Below, in pieces: positions 34,811 through 43,399 of a stretch of 64,000 nucleotides of DNA. How positions within the stretch are numbered: position 1 is the first letter of the stretch; each line of letters starts with the position of its first letter. The position numbers and the translations under genes were made by a program. Under the pieces are notes generated by a model. It worked only from the letters and a program-made list of their open reading frames with translations, had not been told where the DNA came from and ran no database searches. The stretch is from Mesorhizobium sp. CAU 1732 (GTDB lineage: Bacteria; Pseudomonadota; Alphaproteobacteria; Rhizobiales; Rhizobiaceae), in contig NZ_JBDQQR010000001.1 of NCBI RefSeq assembly GCF_039888675.1, positions 558,001 through 622,000 on the forward strand, written 5' to 3'.

Positions 34811-34840
34811 TTGACTTCACGCAAATGAGTTGATATCAAC
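34811..34840 (+). promoter_or_regulatory. Promoter/operator region of the double-DUF1428 gene
   Basis: TTGACT at 34811-34816 is followed by the perfect 12-bp palindrome GTTGATATCAAC at 34829-34840 and then TATATA at 34843-34848. The palindrome is where a repressor would compete with RNA polymerase. Such a 12-bp site suits a MarR or HxlR-type dimer; a MarR gene lies 1 kb downstream. Confidence 0.45.
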
Positions 34841-34882
34841 CTATATAGCGGCGCGGGACGCTGAACAGGGAAGAGATTGAGC

Positions 34883-35602
34883 ATGAGCTACGTAGACGGG
34901 TTCGTCGCCGCCGTTCCCGCGGCCAACAAGGAGGCCTATCGCAAGCACGCGAGCGAGGCCTTCGCGATCTTCCGGGAGTTCGGCGCAAGACGCATGGTCG
35001 AGGCCTGGGGGGACAATGTTCCCGATGGCAAGATCACCGATTTCAAGGGCGCGGTGAAGGCCGAAGAGGGCGAGGTCGTCGTCTATTCCTGGATCGAATA
35101 TGCGTCGAAGGAAGCGCGCGACGCCGCCAACGAGAAGATGATGAGCGACCCGCGCATGAAGAACATGGGCGAGACGATGCCCTTCGACGGCAGGCGCATG
35201 ATCTATGGCGGCTTCGACGTGATGGTGGATACGGGCGGCAGCGGCAAGATGGGGTACGCCGACGGAGCGCTGCAGCCGGTGCCGACCGCAAACAAGGCCG
35301 CCTACAAGGCGATCGCCGACAAGCACGCGGCCATTTTCGTGGAACATGGCGCAAGCCGGGTCGTGGAGGCCTGGGGCGACGACGTTCCGGACGGCAAGAT
35401 CACCGACTACAAGCGCGCGGTGAAGGCAAAGGGCGACGAGACGGTGGTCTATGCCTGGGTCGAGTGGCCCTCGAAGGATGCGCGCGATGCAGGGTGGGAG
35501 AAGGTGATGGCGGATACGCGCATCCACGGTGACGTCATGCCCTGCGACATGGAGCGCATGGTCCTTGGCGGGTTCACGACGCTCGTCGATGTAGCGGCCT
35601 GA
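34883..35602 (+). CDS. Tandem double-DUF1428 protein
   Basis: This 239-residue protein consists of two DUF1428 domains in a row. Unit 1 (residues 1-118) starts MSYVDGFVAAVPAANKEAYR and holds MVEAWGDNVPDGKITDFKGAVKA. Unit 2 (about 123-239) starts MGYADGALQPVPTANKAAYK and holds VVEAWGDDVPDGKITDYKRAVKA. Single DUF1428 proteins (about 117 residues, such as E. coli YbaA) have a dimeric ferredoxin-like barrel fold, so the fusion is likely an internal dimer. AGGGAAGAG precedes the ATG. Function of the family is unknown. Confidence 0.88.
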   Translation: MSYVDGFVAAVPAANKEAYRKHASEAFAIFREFGARRMVEAWGDNVPDGKITDFKGAVKAEEGEVVVYSWIEYASKEARDAANEKMMSDPRMKNMGETMPFDGRRMIYGGFDVMVDTGGSGKMGYADGALQPVPTANKAAYKAIADKHAAIFVEHGASRVVEAWGDDVPDGKITDYKRAVKAKGDETVVYAWVEWPSKDARDAGWEKVMADTRIHGDVMPCDMERMVLGGFTTLVDVAA

Positions 35603-35654
35603 GTTTGCCTCACAAAGACTACAGCGGTTCCGAATGAGGTGGGATCGATTTGGA

Positions 35655-35763
35655 CGCCCCCTCCACCGCCTTCGGCGGTCCCCGGATCCAGGTTGCGGAC
35701 GGCCGCAGCGCTGGATCCTCCCCTGCGGAGCGGGGGAGGTGGCCCGGAGGGCCGGAGGTGGTG
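35655..35763. repeat. Intergenic palindromic repeat, family A (shortened)
   Basis: Begins GCCCCCTCCACCGCC and ends GGCCGGAGGTGGTG, with the central GGATCCAGG and CTGGATCCTC. The left inner hairpin is deleted and the right arm is diverged, so this is a decayed copy. It lies between the DUF1428 and MarR genes. Confidence 0.75.
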
Positions 35764-35868
35764 TTTCCGCGAAAGCCTGACATGATCTAAGAGACCGGTG
35801 CCCACAGCGCCTCGTTCCGTTTTCAAGAATGAAACGGATACGAAACGATTATCCGCTATTCCTTGGCG

Positions 35869-36219
35869 ATGGCCATCATCTTGCGCCCAAGCCAGTCGTT
35901 GCGCCTCTGGCAACAGGTCACACTCGCCGAAGTGCGCGCCGACGCGCATGACCTCACCATGCGCCAGATGGCGATTTTGCTGAGCGTCTATCTCGATCCG
36001 CCGCCGCATACCGTGCGTGGGCTTGCGGCGCGGTTGGGCGTGACCAAGCCGGTCATCACGCGGGCGCTCGACACGATGGGGGCGCTCAAACTACTCTCGC
36101 GCCACCGTGACGAAACCGACAAGCGCAATGTCCTGGTCAAGCGCACGGTGGACGGCGCGCTCTTCGTCGAGCGTTTTGGCGACGTGGTGATAGACAAGGC
36201 GGCGGAGCTACCCCTTTGA
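35869..36219 (+). CDS. MarR-type winged-helix regulator
   Basis: A 116-residue protein with a winged HTH: LTMRQMAILLSVYLDPPPHTVRGLAARLGVTKPVITRALDTM (in two stretches) followed by a wing with DETDKRNVLV. The D-x-x-D-x-R-x pattern in the wing is MarR-like. It is shorter than usual MarR proteins (about 140), lacking much of the C-terminal dimer helix. Its stop overlaps a TTG start of the NlpC/P60 gene (TTGA), so translation is coupled. ATG 35869 is preferred over TTG 35863. Confidence 0.8.
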   Translation: MAIILRPSQSLRLWQQVTLAEVRADAHDLTMRQMAILLSVYLDPPPHTVRGLAARLGVTKPVITRALDTMGALKLLSRHRDETDKRNVLVKRTVDGALFVERFGDVVIDKAAELPL

Positions 36220-37076
36220 GCGAATTGGACAGACGCCTGAACGCATTCAGGCCCGACCTCGCGGACTCTCGGTTGCGCGGGCAGATCGACGCCGCCGACT
36301 TTACCCCCGGCCGCGCCGGGCGCGTCATTGCACCGGTCGTCAACATGCAAAACGCGCCAAGGCCCGATGCCGGCCTCGATACCCAACTTCTGATGGGCGA
36401 CGAGGTGATGGTCTTCGACGAGGCGGAGGGCTTCGCCTGGGTGCAGGCAAAACGCGATTTCTATGTCGGCTATGTGTCGGACGCGGCCCTTGCCGCTCCC
36501 GCCGACGCGGCCACCCATGTCGTGGCGGTGCCGAGAAGCTTCGTCTATCGCGAGCCGGACATGAAGAAGGGCGCGACCTCAGCACTTTCGCTCGGCAGCC
36601 GGCTTACGATCGTCGATGCAAGCACCGTGCGCGGCACGGACTACGCTATCCTCGAAAGCGGGGAGGCGGTTGTCGCAAACCATGTCGCCCCTGCCGGCAA
36701 CGTGTTCCCGGACTTCGTTTCGGTAGCGGAACGGCTTGAGTGGACGCCCTATCTGTGGGGCGGCACCAGCGCGTTCGGCATCGACTGCTCCGGCCTTGTG
36801 CAACTGTCGATGCGCATGGCAGGCAGGGACGTCCTGCGCGACACCGACATGCAGGAAGGAAGCATCGGCGAGCCGCTCGATATCGGCGACGACCTCGCCG
36901 GCCTGCGACGCGGCGATCTCGTGTTCTGGAAGGGGCACGTGGCGATCATGACGGACGAGCGCAACACGATCCACGCCAACGGCCACACGATGACGGTATC
37001 GCGCGAACCCCTCGCCGACGCCGTCGCGCGGATTGCCTATCTCTATGGAAAACCGACCGCGTTCAGGCGGCCCTGA
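36216..37076 (+). CDS. C40 family (NlpC/P60) peptidase with bacterial SH3-like domains
   Basis: A 286-residue protein with no obvious signal peptide. Two SH3-like segments come first (about residues 35-90 and 95-155), then the NlpC/P60 domain: Cys in FGIDCSGLVQ, the first His in WKGHVAIMTD and a second in IHANGHTMTV. These enzymes cleave gamma-D-Glu to diaminopimelate bonds in peptidoglycan stem peptides, in the cytoplasm for recycling if not exported. The start is a TTG overlapping the MarR stop; MSELDRRLNAF follows. The usual rhizobial neighbour, the M17 aminopeptidase gene, is just upstream of the intervening genes. Confidence 0.88.
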   Translation: MSELDRRLNAFRPDLADSRLRGQIDAADFTPGRAGRVIAPVVNMQNAPRPDAGLDTQLLMGDEVMVFDEAEGFAWVQAKRDFYVGYVSDAALAAPADAATHVVAVPRSFVYREPDMKKGATSALSLGSRLTIVDASTVRGTDYAILESGEAVVANHVAPAGNVFPDFVSVAERLEWTPYLWGGTSAFGIDCSGLVQLSMRMAGRDVLRDTDMQEGSIGEPLDIGDDLAGLRRGDLVFWKGHVAIMTDERNTIHANGHTMTVSREPLADAVARIAYLYGKPTAFRRP

Positions 37077-37118
37077 TCGGCGCGTTTCCGGGTGTTCTGA
37101 ACGTGGGGTGCGAATAAG

Positions 37119-37220
37119 ACCCCCTCCACCGCCTGCGGCGGTCCCCCTCCCCCATGAATGGGGGAGGATCCAGGTCGCGGACGGCCGCGACGCCGGTTCC
37201 CCCTGCGAAGCGGGGGAGGA
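37119..37220. repeat. Intergenic palindromic repeat, family A, right arm missing
   Basis: Starts ACCCCCTCCACCGCCTGCGG and continues normally through GGGGGAGGATCCAGG to CGAAGCGGGGGAGGA. The outer right arm (GTGGTGGAGGGGG) is absent, and the 3' end of the DMP19-like gene begins 3 bp later. The repeat therefore appears cut at the junction with that gene. Confidence 0.78.
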
Positions 37221-37222
37221 AC

Positions 37223-37696
37223 TCATTTCAGTGCATCATTTCTTTTGGCGTATTTGTCGCGCGCGAGGATGAAGTCGCGGCTCCAGACATCAATCGAATG
37301 ATCACCGCGATCTAGCATTTCCTGCAGAAAAGTGTCCGATTCAACCTTATCTACCCGCACCCGCTGATTGCGAGGATATTCCGCCCCAAAGGCGGTAATG
37401 AGTTGGGTCATTATGGCCGCGTAGTGGTGTAGTCCCATCTCCTGCAACGCATCGCGAACACAAGGAGCTAGAGCGCCGGATGAGTTCTCGAAGAACTGAG
37501 GAAGACCGCCGTTGGCGACTTCCCCGTCGAAAATAGCCGTCGCGTAGAGGTAGATATAAGGCAGCCCCAATCGCTCCACTGTTCCCGGAATGAGCTCGTC
37601 TTCGACAGAAATTCCGCGCGCCGCCTGCTCGATCGCTTGTTCGAAAAGCCAGTCATCAAGCGAACCAAGATCATCGTACGGCGCTGTCATCATCAC
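37223..37696 (-). CDS. DMP19/DUF4375 family protein
   Basis: This 157-residue acidic protein carries the signature GEVANGGLPQFFENSSG (residues about 58-74), the hallmark of the DMP19 (DUF4375) family. Upstream helices read WLFEQAIEQAARGIS and LPYIYLYATAIFDG. The named Neisseria member DMP19 is a DNA-mimic protein that binds a repressor; most relatives are uncharacterised and often lie with immunity or phage genes. Its GC is visibly lower than the flanks and it abuts a truncated repeat, both suggesting recent arrival. Confidence 0.75.
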   Translation of the reverse strand: MMMTAPYDDLGSLDDWLFEQAIEQAARGISVEDELIPGTVERLGLPYIYLYATAIFDGEVANGGLPQFFENSSGALAPCVRDALQEMGLHHYAAIMTQLITAFGAEYPRNQRVRVDKVESDTFLQEMLDRGDHSIDVWSRDFILARDKYAKRNDALK

Positions 37697-37845
37697 TCCA
37701 AGTAATCGAGCTATCTACGTAAGGTTGTAGATACGATGAAACTACGAAGCCATCAAATGCCCTATAGTTGTGGAATCGACGCAGCCCGAGATTTGAAGGT
37801 GGGAGCGAAATAACGCTGACGGTTTTCTGCCAGAATTGAACCGCC

Positions 37846-38796
37846 TCAGTACCCTGCGTCGCGGTTGACGAGGTTCTGCAACGGTTCGCCGCGTTCGAAG
37901 CGCGCCATCTGCTCCAGCATCGGCGGAGCGAGATAGGCGGGGTCGGATGTCGCGGCCGCGTGCGGCGTGACGAAGATTCGCGGATGCGTCCAGAGGGGGC
38001 TCGGCTCCGGCAGCGGCTCCACCTCGAAGACATCGAGGCTCGCTTCCTTCAGCGTGCCATCGTCCAGCGCGCGCAGGATATCGGCTTCCTTTTGCAGCTT
38101 GCCGCGGCCCGCATTGATGAGGATCGCGCCGCCGAGCGCATTGTCCCGGCGCAGGCCGCTCAGGAGTGCGTGGTCGATAATGCCTTCGGTCGCGGGCGTG
38201 TGCGGCAGGAGCACGACGAGGATGTCCGTCGCCGCCAGGAAATCGGCTAGGCCGTCCTGCCCGCTGAAGCCGGTGACGCCGTCGGTCGCTTGCGGCGTGC
38301 GGGTCCATCCATTGACACGGTAGCCCAGCGCAAGCAGCGCCTTTGCCGAGGCGCGTCCGAGTTGCCCCAGGCCCATGATGCCGACCGAGATGTCGGTCGC
38401 AGGCGGCTGCGGCGGCTCGAACCAGACCTTGCGCGGCTGCTGCGCGCGGTAGGCGATGCCCTGGCGATGATGGTCGAGCACCCGCCAGACGACATATTCG
38501 GTCATGTACTGGGTGAGATTGTCCGCGACGACGCGCACGATCGGCACGTCGGGAAGCGTCGGATCGGCGAAGATATGATCGACGCCGGCGCCGACGGAGA
38601 AGATCACCTTCAGGTTGGGCAGACGCGAGAGCACGCCGTGCGGGTGCTTCCAGACCACCGCGAAATGGATCGAGGGGTCTTCCGCGCCCTCGGGCTCCAG
38701 CACGACCTCGCGCTCCCCTGACAAGAGTTCCAGCCAGCGGCGCGGATTGTAGCCGGTGACCGACAGGAGGATGCGCCCTTGCGAGGACGATGCCAT
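37846..38796 (-). CDS. ghrA: Glyoxylate/hydroxypyruvate reductase A-like 2-hydroxyacid dehydrogenase
   Basis: A 316-residue D-2-hydroxyacid dehydrogenase. The NAD(P)-binding motif VGIMGLGQLGRASAKAL is near residue 135, and the catalytic Arg lies in INAGRGKL, Glu in DVFEVEPLPE and His in VTPHAAATS. The N-terminal segment VVWKHPHGVLSRLPNLKVIFSVGAGVDH is typical of GhrA. It reduces glyoxylate or hydroxypyruvate with NADPH in the cytosol. Its ATG lies 15 bp after the yejF stop, so it is probably the last gene of the long yej operon. Confidence 0.92.
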   Translation of the reverse strand: MASSSQGRILLSVTGYNPRRWLELLSGEREVVLEPEGAEDPSIHFAVVWKHPHGVLSRLPNLKVIFSVGAGVDHIFADPTLPDVPIVRVVADNLTQYMTEYVVWRVLDHHRQGIAYRAQQPRKVWFEPPQPPATDISVGIMGLGQLGRASAKALLALGYRVNGWTRTPQATDGVTGFSGQDGLADFLAATDILVVLLPHTPATEGIIDHALLSGLRRDNALGGAILINAGRGKLQKEADILRALDDGTLKEASLDVFEVEPLPEPSPLWTHPRIFVTPHAAATSDPAYLAPPMLEQMARFERGEPLQNLVNRDAGY

Positions 38797-38811
38797 GGGA
38801 TGCTCCGTAAC

Positions 38812-40440
38812 TTACTGGTTGACCACGCCGGCCGGTGCGGTGGCGATGTCGAACGCCGCCGCGATCAGAGCCTTCGTATAGTCGGTCTGCGGCCGCTCGA
38901 AAATCTGCTCGACCGTGCCGTATTCCACGACCTTGCCGTTGCGCATGACGATGACGTCGTTCGACAGCGCGCGCACGACCTTGAGATCATGGCTGATGAA
39001 GAGATAGGCGAGGTCGTGCTTGGCCTGCAAATCGCGCAGCAGGTCGACGACCTGCGCCTGCACGCTCATGTCGAGGGCGGATGTTGGCTCGTCCAGCATG
39101 ACGAAGCGCGGCTTGAGCACCATGGCGCGCGCTATCGCGACGCGCTGACGCTGCCCGCCGGAGAACTCGTGCGGATAGCGGAAGCGTGTCGCGGGATCGA
39201 GGCCGACCTCGTTCAGCACCGCCACCACCTTGTCGTCACGCTCGTCGGCGCTGAGCTTCGGCTCGTGGATCTTCAGCCCTTCCTCGATGATCTCGGAGAC
39301 CGACATGCGAGGGCTGAGCGAGCCGAACGGGTCCTGGAACACGATCTGCATCTCGCGCCGCAGCGGCCGCATCTGCTTGAAGGAGTAGGCGTCGATTTCC
39401 TTTTCGCCGAGCCTGATCTTGCCTTGCGACGAGATCATGCGCGACAGCGCGAGGCCGAGCGTCGTCTTGCCCGAGCCGGATTCGCCGACGACGCCGAGCG
39501 TCTGGCCGGCGCGCACCGTGACATCGACGCCGTCAACCGCCTTCACGTGATCGACAGTCTTGCGGAAGAAGCCCTGCTTGATCGGAAACCAGACCTTGAT
39601 AGCATCGCCGGTCATCACCGTCTCGGCGTCGGGCTGCGGCGCAGGCGCCTGTCCCTTGGGCTCGGCTGCGAGCAGGTGCTTGGTGTAGGCGTGCTGCGGG
39701 TTGGCGAAAATCTCCTTCGTCGGACCCGTCTCGACGATCTTGCCCTTGGTCATGACGCAGACGCGGTCCGCGATGCGGCGCACGATGCCGAGATCATGGG
39801 TGATGAACAGCATCGACATGCCGTTCTTCGCCTTGAGTCCGGCGAGGAGCTCGAGGATCTGCGCCTGGACCGTGACGTCGAGCGCGGTCGTCGGCTCGTC
39901 GGCGATCAGGAGTTCGGGCTCGTTGGCGAGCGACATGGCGATCATCACGCGCTGGCGCTGGCCGCCCGACATCTGGTGCGGATAGGCGCCGAGGCGCTTT
40001 TCAGGCTGCTGGATGCCGACCTCGTTCAGAAGTTCCAGCGTGCGCGTGCGTGCCTGTTTCTCACCCATGCCGCGATGAATCTTGAGGATTTCGCCGATCT
40101 GCTGCTCGATCGTGTGCAGCGGATTGAGCGAGGTCATCGGCTCCTGGAAGATCATGGTGATCTTGTTGCCGCGGACCTTGCGCAATTCCTTCTCGCCCTT
40201 GGCGAGCAGGTCGTTGCCGTTGAACAGGATCTGGCCCGACGGGTGGCTGGCCGACGGATAGGGCAGGAGCTTGAGCACCGACAGCGCCGACACCGACTTG
40301 CCCGAGCCAGATTCGCCGACGAGCGCGACCGTCTCGCCCTTCGCGATGTCGAAGGAGATGTGATCGACGGCGAGCGTTTCCTTGCCGCCTTGCGTGAAGG
40401 CGACGGACAGATCGCGGACGGAGAGGAGAGGGGCGGTCAA
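38812..40440 (-). CDS. yejF: Microcin C/peptide ABC transporter ATP-binding protein YejF (double NBD)
   Basis: This 542-residue protein carries two ABC ATPase domains in one chain. The first has Walker A GESGSGKS at 42-49, signature MSGGQRQR and Walker [13 protein letters not shown]. The second has [22 protein letters not shown] and [10 protein letters not shown]. An oligopeptide-transporter C-terminal motif follows each. It powers import through YejB/YejE. The start is a TTG at 40440-40438 inside the vapC stop codon; the product [15 protein letters not shown] is the normal beginning, so the gene is complete but its expression is now tied to vapC. Confidence 0.94.
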   Translation of the reverse strand: MTAPLLSVRDLSVAFTQGGKETLAVDHISFDIAKGETVALVGESGSGKSVSALSVLKLLPYPSASHPSGQILFNGNDLLAKGEKELRKVRGNKITMIFQEPMTSLNPLHTIEQQIGEILKIHRGMGEKQARTRTLELLNEVGIQQPEKRLGAYPHQMSGGQRQRVMIAMSLANEPELLIADEPTTALDVTVQAQILELLAGLKAKNGMSMLFITHDLGIVRRIADRVCVMTKGKIVETGPTKEIFANPQHAYTKHLLAAEPKGQAPAPQPDAETVMTGDAIKVWFPIKQGFFRKTVDHVKAVDGVDVTVRAGQTLGVVGESGSGKTTLGLALSRMISSQGKIRLGEKEIDAYSFKQMRPLRREMQIVFQDPFGSLSPRMSVSEIIEEGLKIHEPKLSADERDDKVVAVLNEVGLDPATRFRYPHEFSGGQRQRVAIARAMVLKPRFVMLDEPTSALDMSVQAQVVDLLRDLQAKHDLAYLFISHDLKVVRALSNDVIVMRNGKVVEYGTVEQIFERPQTDYTKALIAAAFDIATAPAGVVNQ

Positions 40441-40826
40441 ATGGCGGCCTCGACATCGGTCTGGCGGAAATCATCGCCCTTGAAGAGCAGCGGTTCGTTG
40501 CGCGCCTTGGACAGCGCATAGGCGAAGCAGTCGCCGAGGTTCAGCTTCGCCGGGTGATTGCCCTTGCCGAACCGACGGTAGGCTTCGCGGGCGAGTTGAG
40601 CTTGTTGTTCTGTGACTGCAACGATCCGCACTTCGAACTCCGACAGCAAGACATCGAGCTCCGGTCCCTTGGCCGGATGCCGCCTGTCGTCGGCGCGAAC
40701 GGATGCCTCAAGATAGTTAACAGGCGATATCGCCAGTTCCGGCGTCATCAGGAGCAGGTCGCGAAACTCAGCTTTCTCCGGTTCGTCAAAGAGAACGGCG
40801 AGGATTGCCGAAGCATCCACGATCAC
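40437..40826 (-). CDS. vapC: VapC-type PIN-domain toxin
   Basis: This 129-residue PIN ribonuclease has the four acidic residues expected: D4 in MIVDASAI, E40 in NYLEAS, D99 in NLGDCFAYA and D118/D119 in FKGDDF. The NLGDCFAYALA-like block and the LLFKGDDF end place it in the VapC4/FitB-like group, toxins that cleave tRNA or rRNA. Its ATG overlaps the vapB stop by 4 bp and its own stop overlaps the yejF start, so it is locked into the yej operon. All catalytic residues are present, so it should be active. Confidence 0.93.
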   Translation of the reverse strand: MIVDASAILAVLFDEPEKAEFRDLLLMTPELAISPVNYLEASVRADDRRHPAKGPELDVLLSEFEVRIVAVTEQQAQLAREAYRRFGKGNHPAKLNLGDCFAYALSKARNEPLLFKGDDFRQTDVEAAI

Positions 40827-41071
40827 TTCGGCAACCCGATCTCGTCATAGAGATCAGAATGATCGCTCGTCACGCCGGGTGCGGTTGGACCCGACCGGCG
40901 AATTATCTCCTCGATCCGAGCCTTACGTTCTTCGAAACTCGATTCTCGCTTCAATCGGTCCAATCGCTCCTTAAGAGCGGTCAGTACGGCCGAAGTCAGC
41001 GTCTCACCAGTATGATTGGCGATTTCCTTGGCGATCCGTTGTGCTTCGTCGCTTTTGATGTTCATGCCCAT
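40823..41071 (-). CDS. vapB: VapB-type antitoxin (PSK family)
   Basis: This 82-residue protein opens MGMNIKSDEAQRIAKEIANHTGETLTSAV, the PSK/VapB DNA-binding pattern, and ends with an acidic, toxin-wrapping tail (HSDLYDEIGLPK). ATG 41071 is chosen over 41083 because GGAGG sits 7 bases upstream. It neutralises the VapC toxin and represses its own promoter. A TATAAC hexamer 31 bases upstream (about 41102-41107, minus strand) may give it a private promoter inside the yej operon. GC is lower than in the yej genes. Confidence 0.9.
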   Translation of the reverse strand: MGMNIKSDEAQRIAKEIANHTGETLTSAVLTALKERLDRLKRESSFEERKARIEEIIRRSGPTAPGVTSDHSDLYDEIGLPK

Positions 41072-41120
41072 CGCGACCTCCATGGTAGAAAACAGATTAA
41101 GTTATACCACATTCCACCTC

Positions 41121-42272
41121 TCACCGGAACGTCTTCCGGGGATCGAAGGCGTCGCGGGTGGCCTCTCCGACGAAGATCAGCAGCGACAGCATGATCGAGA
41201 GCGTGAGGAAGCCCGTAATGGCGAGCCAGGGGGCGTTGAGGTTACGCTGGCCCTGGCGCAGGAGTTCGCCCAGCGACGCCGAGCCGGGCGGCAGGCCGAA
41301 GCCGAGGAAGTCGAGCGAGGTGAGCGTCGTGATCGAGCCGTTGAGGATGAAGGGCAGGAAGGTCAGCGTCGCGACCATCGCATTGGGCAGGAGGTGACGG
41401 AACATGATCGTTCCGTTGCCCACGCCGAGTGCCCGGGCCGCGTTGACGTACTCGAAATTGCGGGCGCGCAGAAACTCGGCCCGCACGACGCCGACGAAGG
41501 CGACCCATGAGAACAGGAGCATGATGCCGAGCAGGATGAAGAAGCCCGGCGGCAGCACCGCCGCGATGATCAGGATCAGATAGAGGACGGGGATCGACGA
41601 CCAGATTTCGATGACGCGCTGGAAGATCAGGTCGGTCCAGCCGCCGAAATAGCCCTGTACCGCGCCGGCGGACACGCCGATGACGGCCGAGGCCAGAGTG
41701 AGGATGAGGCCGAACAGCACCGAGATGCGGAAACCGTAGATGACGCGGGCGAGCACGTCGCGCGCCTGATCGTCGGTGCCGAGCCAGTTCCAGTTGCCGA
41801 CGCTGCAGGCGGGATCGTTGACGCCCTCGAAATAGCGGCCGCAGCGCGTCTCTTCGTCGTAGAGCCACGAAGGCTTCGCGGGCGCGGCCTCGGGGATGTC
41901 GTTGTTGACGGTCTGATAGGAATAGCGGATCGGCGGCCAGATCAGCCAGCCATTGGCCTCGATCTCCTCGCTGATCACCGGATCGCGATAGTCGGTGACG
42001 GCCAGGAACCCGCCGAACTTCTCCTCCGGATAGTCGATCGCGACGGGAAACAGGATCTCGCCCTTGTAGGAGGCGATGATCGGCTTGTCGTTGGCGATGA
42101 GTTCCGCGCCGAGCGACAGGATGAACAGGAACAGGAAGATCCAGAGCGACCAGTAGCCGCGCCGGTTGGCCTTGAAGTTCTGCCAGCGCCGCTGGTTGAG
42201 CGGCGACAGCCACGGCCGCGCGGTCCGCTCGCGAACCGTCTCGACCTGCGCCTTGGCGAGCATGTCCGACAT
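41121..42272 (-). CDS. yejE: Microcin C/peptide ABC transporter permease YejE
   Basis: A 383-residue inner-membrane permease. One N-terminal helix (WSLWIFLFLFILSLGAELI) is followed by a periplasmic loop of about 120 residues with YEEETRCGR-like CGRYFEGVNDPAC, typical of YejE, then five more helices. The EAA loop that contacts YejF reads YVNAARALGVGNGTIMFRHL. ATG 42272 overlaps the yejB stop by one base (TGATG). Downstream of its stop come 49 bp and then vapB, where yejF would be expected. Confidence 0.94.
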   Translation of the reverse strand: MSDMLAKAQVETVRERTARPWLSPLNQRRWQNFKANRRGYWSLWIFLFLFILSLGAELIANDKPIIASYKGEILFPVAIDYPEEKFGGFLAVTDYRDPVISEEIEANGWLIWPPIRYSYQTVNNDIPEAAPAKPSWLYDEETRCGRYFEGVNDPACSVGNWNWLGTDDQARDVLARVIYGFRISVLFGLILTLASAVIGVSAGAVQGYFGGWTDLIFQRVIEIWSSIPVLYLILIIAAVLPPGFFILLGIMLLFSWVAFVGVVRAEFLRARNFEYVNAARALGVGNGTIMFRHLLPNAMVATLTFLPFILNGSITTLTSLDFLGFGLPPGSASLGELLRQGQRNLNAPWLAITGFLTLSIMLSLLIFVGEATRDAFDPRKTFR

Positions 42273-43363
42273 CAGACATCCCTCCTGTCGAAGTCGATGC
42301 GGGGATCGATCGCAGTGTAGGTCAGGTCGGAGATGAGGCTCACGAACAGGCCGATCAGCGAGAAGATGTAGAGCGTCGCGAAGACGACAGCGTAGTCCCG
42401 GTCGAGGACGGAGCGGAAGCCGAGTAGGCCGAGCCCGTCGAGCGAGAAGATGTTCTCGATCAGCAGCGAGCCGGTGAAGAAGGCCGAGATGAAGGCGCCG
42501 GGGAAGCCCGCGATAATGATGAGCATCGCGTTGCGGAAGACGTGCCCGTAGAGCACCTGCCGCTCGGAAAGACCCTTGGCGCGGGCGGTGACGACATATT
42601 GCTTGCGGATCTCGTCGAGGAACGAGTTCTTGGTCAGGAGCGTCGTGGTGGCGAAGGCCGACAGAACCATCGCGGTCAGCGGCAGCGCGAGATGCCAGAA
42701 ATAGTCGAGGATGCGCTCGGGCCACGACATGGCCGACCAGTTCTCGGAGGTGAGGCCGCGCAGCGGGAACCAGTCGAAGAACGAGCCGCCGGCAAACAGC
42801 ACCATCAGCATGATCGCGAAGAGGAAGCCGGGGATGGCGTAGCCGATGATGACGATGCCGCTGGTCCACACGTCGAAGGCGGACCCGTCCTTCACGGCCT
42901 TTCGGATGCCGAGCGGGATCGAGATGGCGTAGGAGATGAGCGTGATCCAGAGGCCGAGGGAGATCGACACCGGCATCTTCTCGACGATCAGGTCGATCAC
43001 CGAGATGTCACGGAAATAGCTCTCGCCGAAATCGAAGCGGATGTAATTCCAGATCATGCCGACGAAGCGTTCGAGCGGCGGCTTGTCGAAGCCGAACTGC
43101 TTCTCGAGCTGGGCGATGAAGGCGGGGTCGAGGCCCTGGGCACCGCGATAGCGGGACTCCGCGCCGGAATCGAAGCTCTGGCCGGCATCGCCGCCGCCGC
43201 CCGAAATGCGGTCCATCGAGCCGCCTGCATCGCCGCTGAGGCGTGCGATGACCTGCTCGACCGGGCCGCCGGGCGCGAACTGGATGACGATGAACGAGAT
43301 CGCCATGATGCCCAGCAATGTCGGGATCATCAGGAGAAGACGGCGGAGGATATAGGCGCCCAT
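42272..43363 (-). CDS. yejB: Microcin C/peptide ABC transporter permease YejB
   Basis: A 363-residue permease of the DppB/OppB type. It begins [19 protein letters not shown], has a long first periplasmic loop of about 70 residues with a Gly/Ser-rich part ([13 protein letters not shown]), then five helices. The EAA-like motif is [25 protein letters not shown]. It pairs with YejE to form the channel. It follows the yejA gene by 36 bp and is translationally coupled to yejE. Confidence 0.95.
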   Translation of the reverse strand: MGAYILRRLLLMIPTLLGIMAISFIVIQFAPGGPVEQVIARLSGDAGGSMDRISGGGGDAGQSFDSGAESRYRGAQGLDPAFIAQLEKQFGFDKPPLERFVGMIWNYIRFDFGESYFRDISVIDLIVEKMPVSISLGLWITLISYAISIPLGIRKAVKDGSAFDVWTSGIVIIGYAIPGFLFAIMLMVLFAGGSFFDWFPLRGLTSENWSAMSWPERILDYFWHLALPLTAMVLSAFATTTLLTKNSFLDEIRKQYVVTARAKGLSERQVLYGHVFRNAMLIIIAGFPGAFISAFFTGSLLIENIFSLDGLGLLGFRSVLDRDYAVVFATLYIFSLIGLFVSLISDLTYTAIDPRIDFDRRDV

Positions 43364-43399
43364 CAGAAGGCCTCGCGGTCGGTCAGTGTCACGGTCCCG

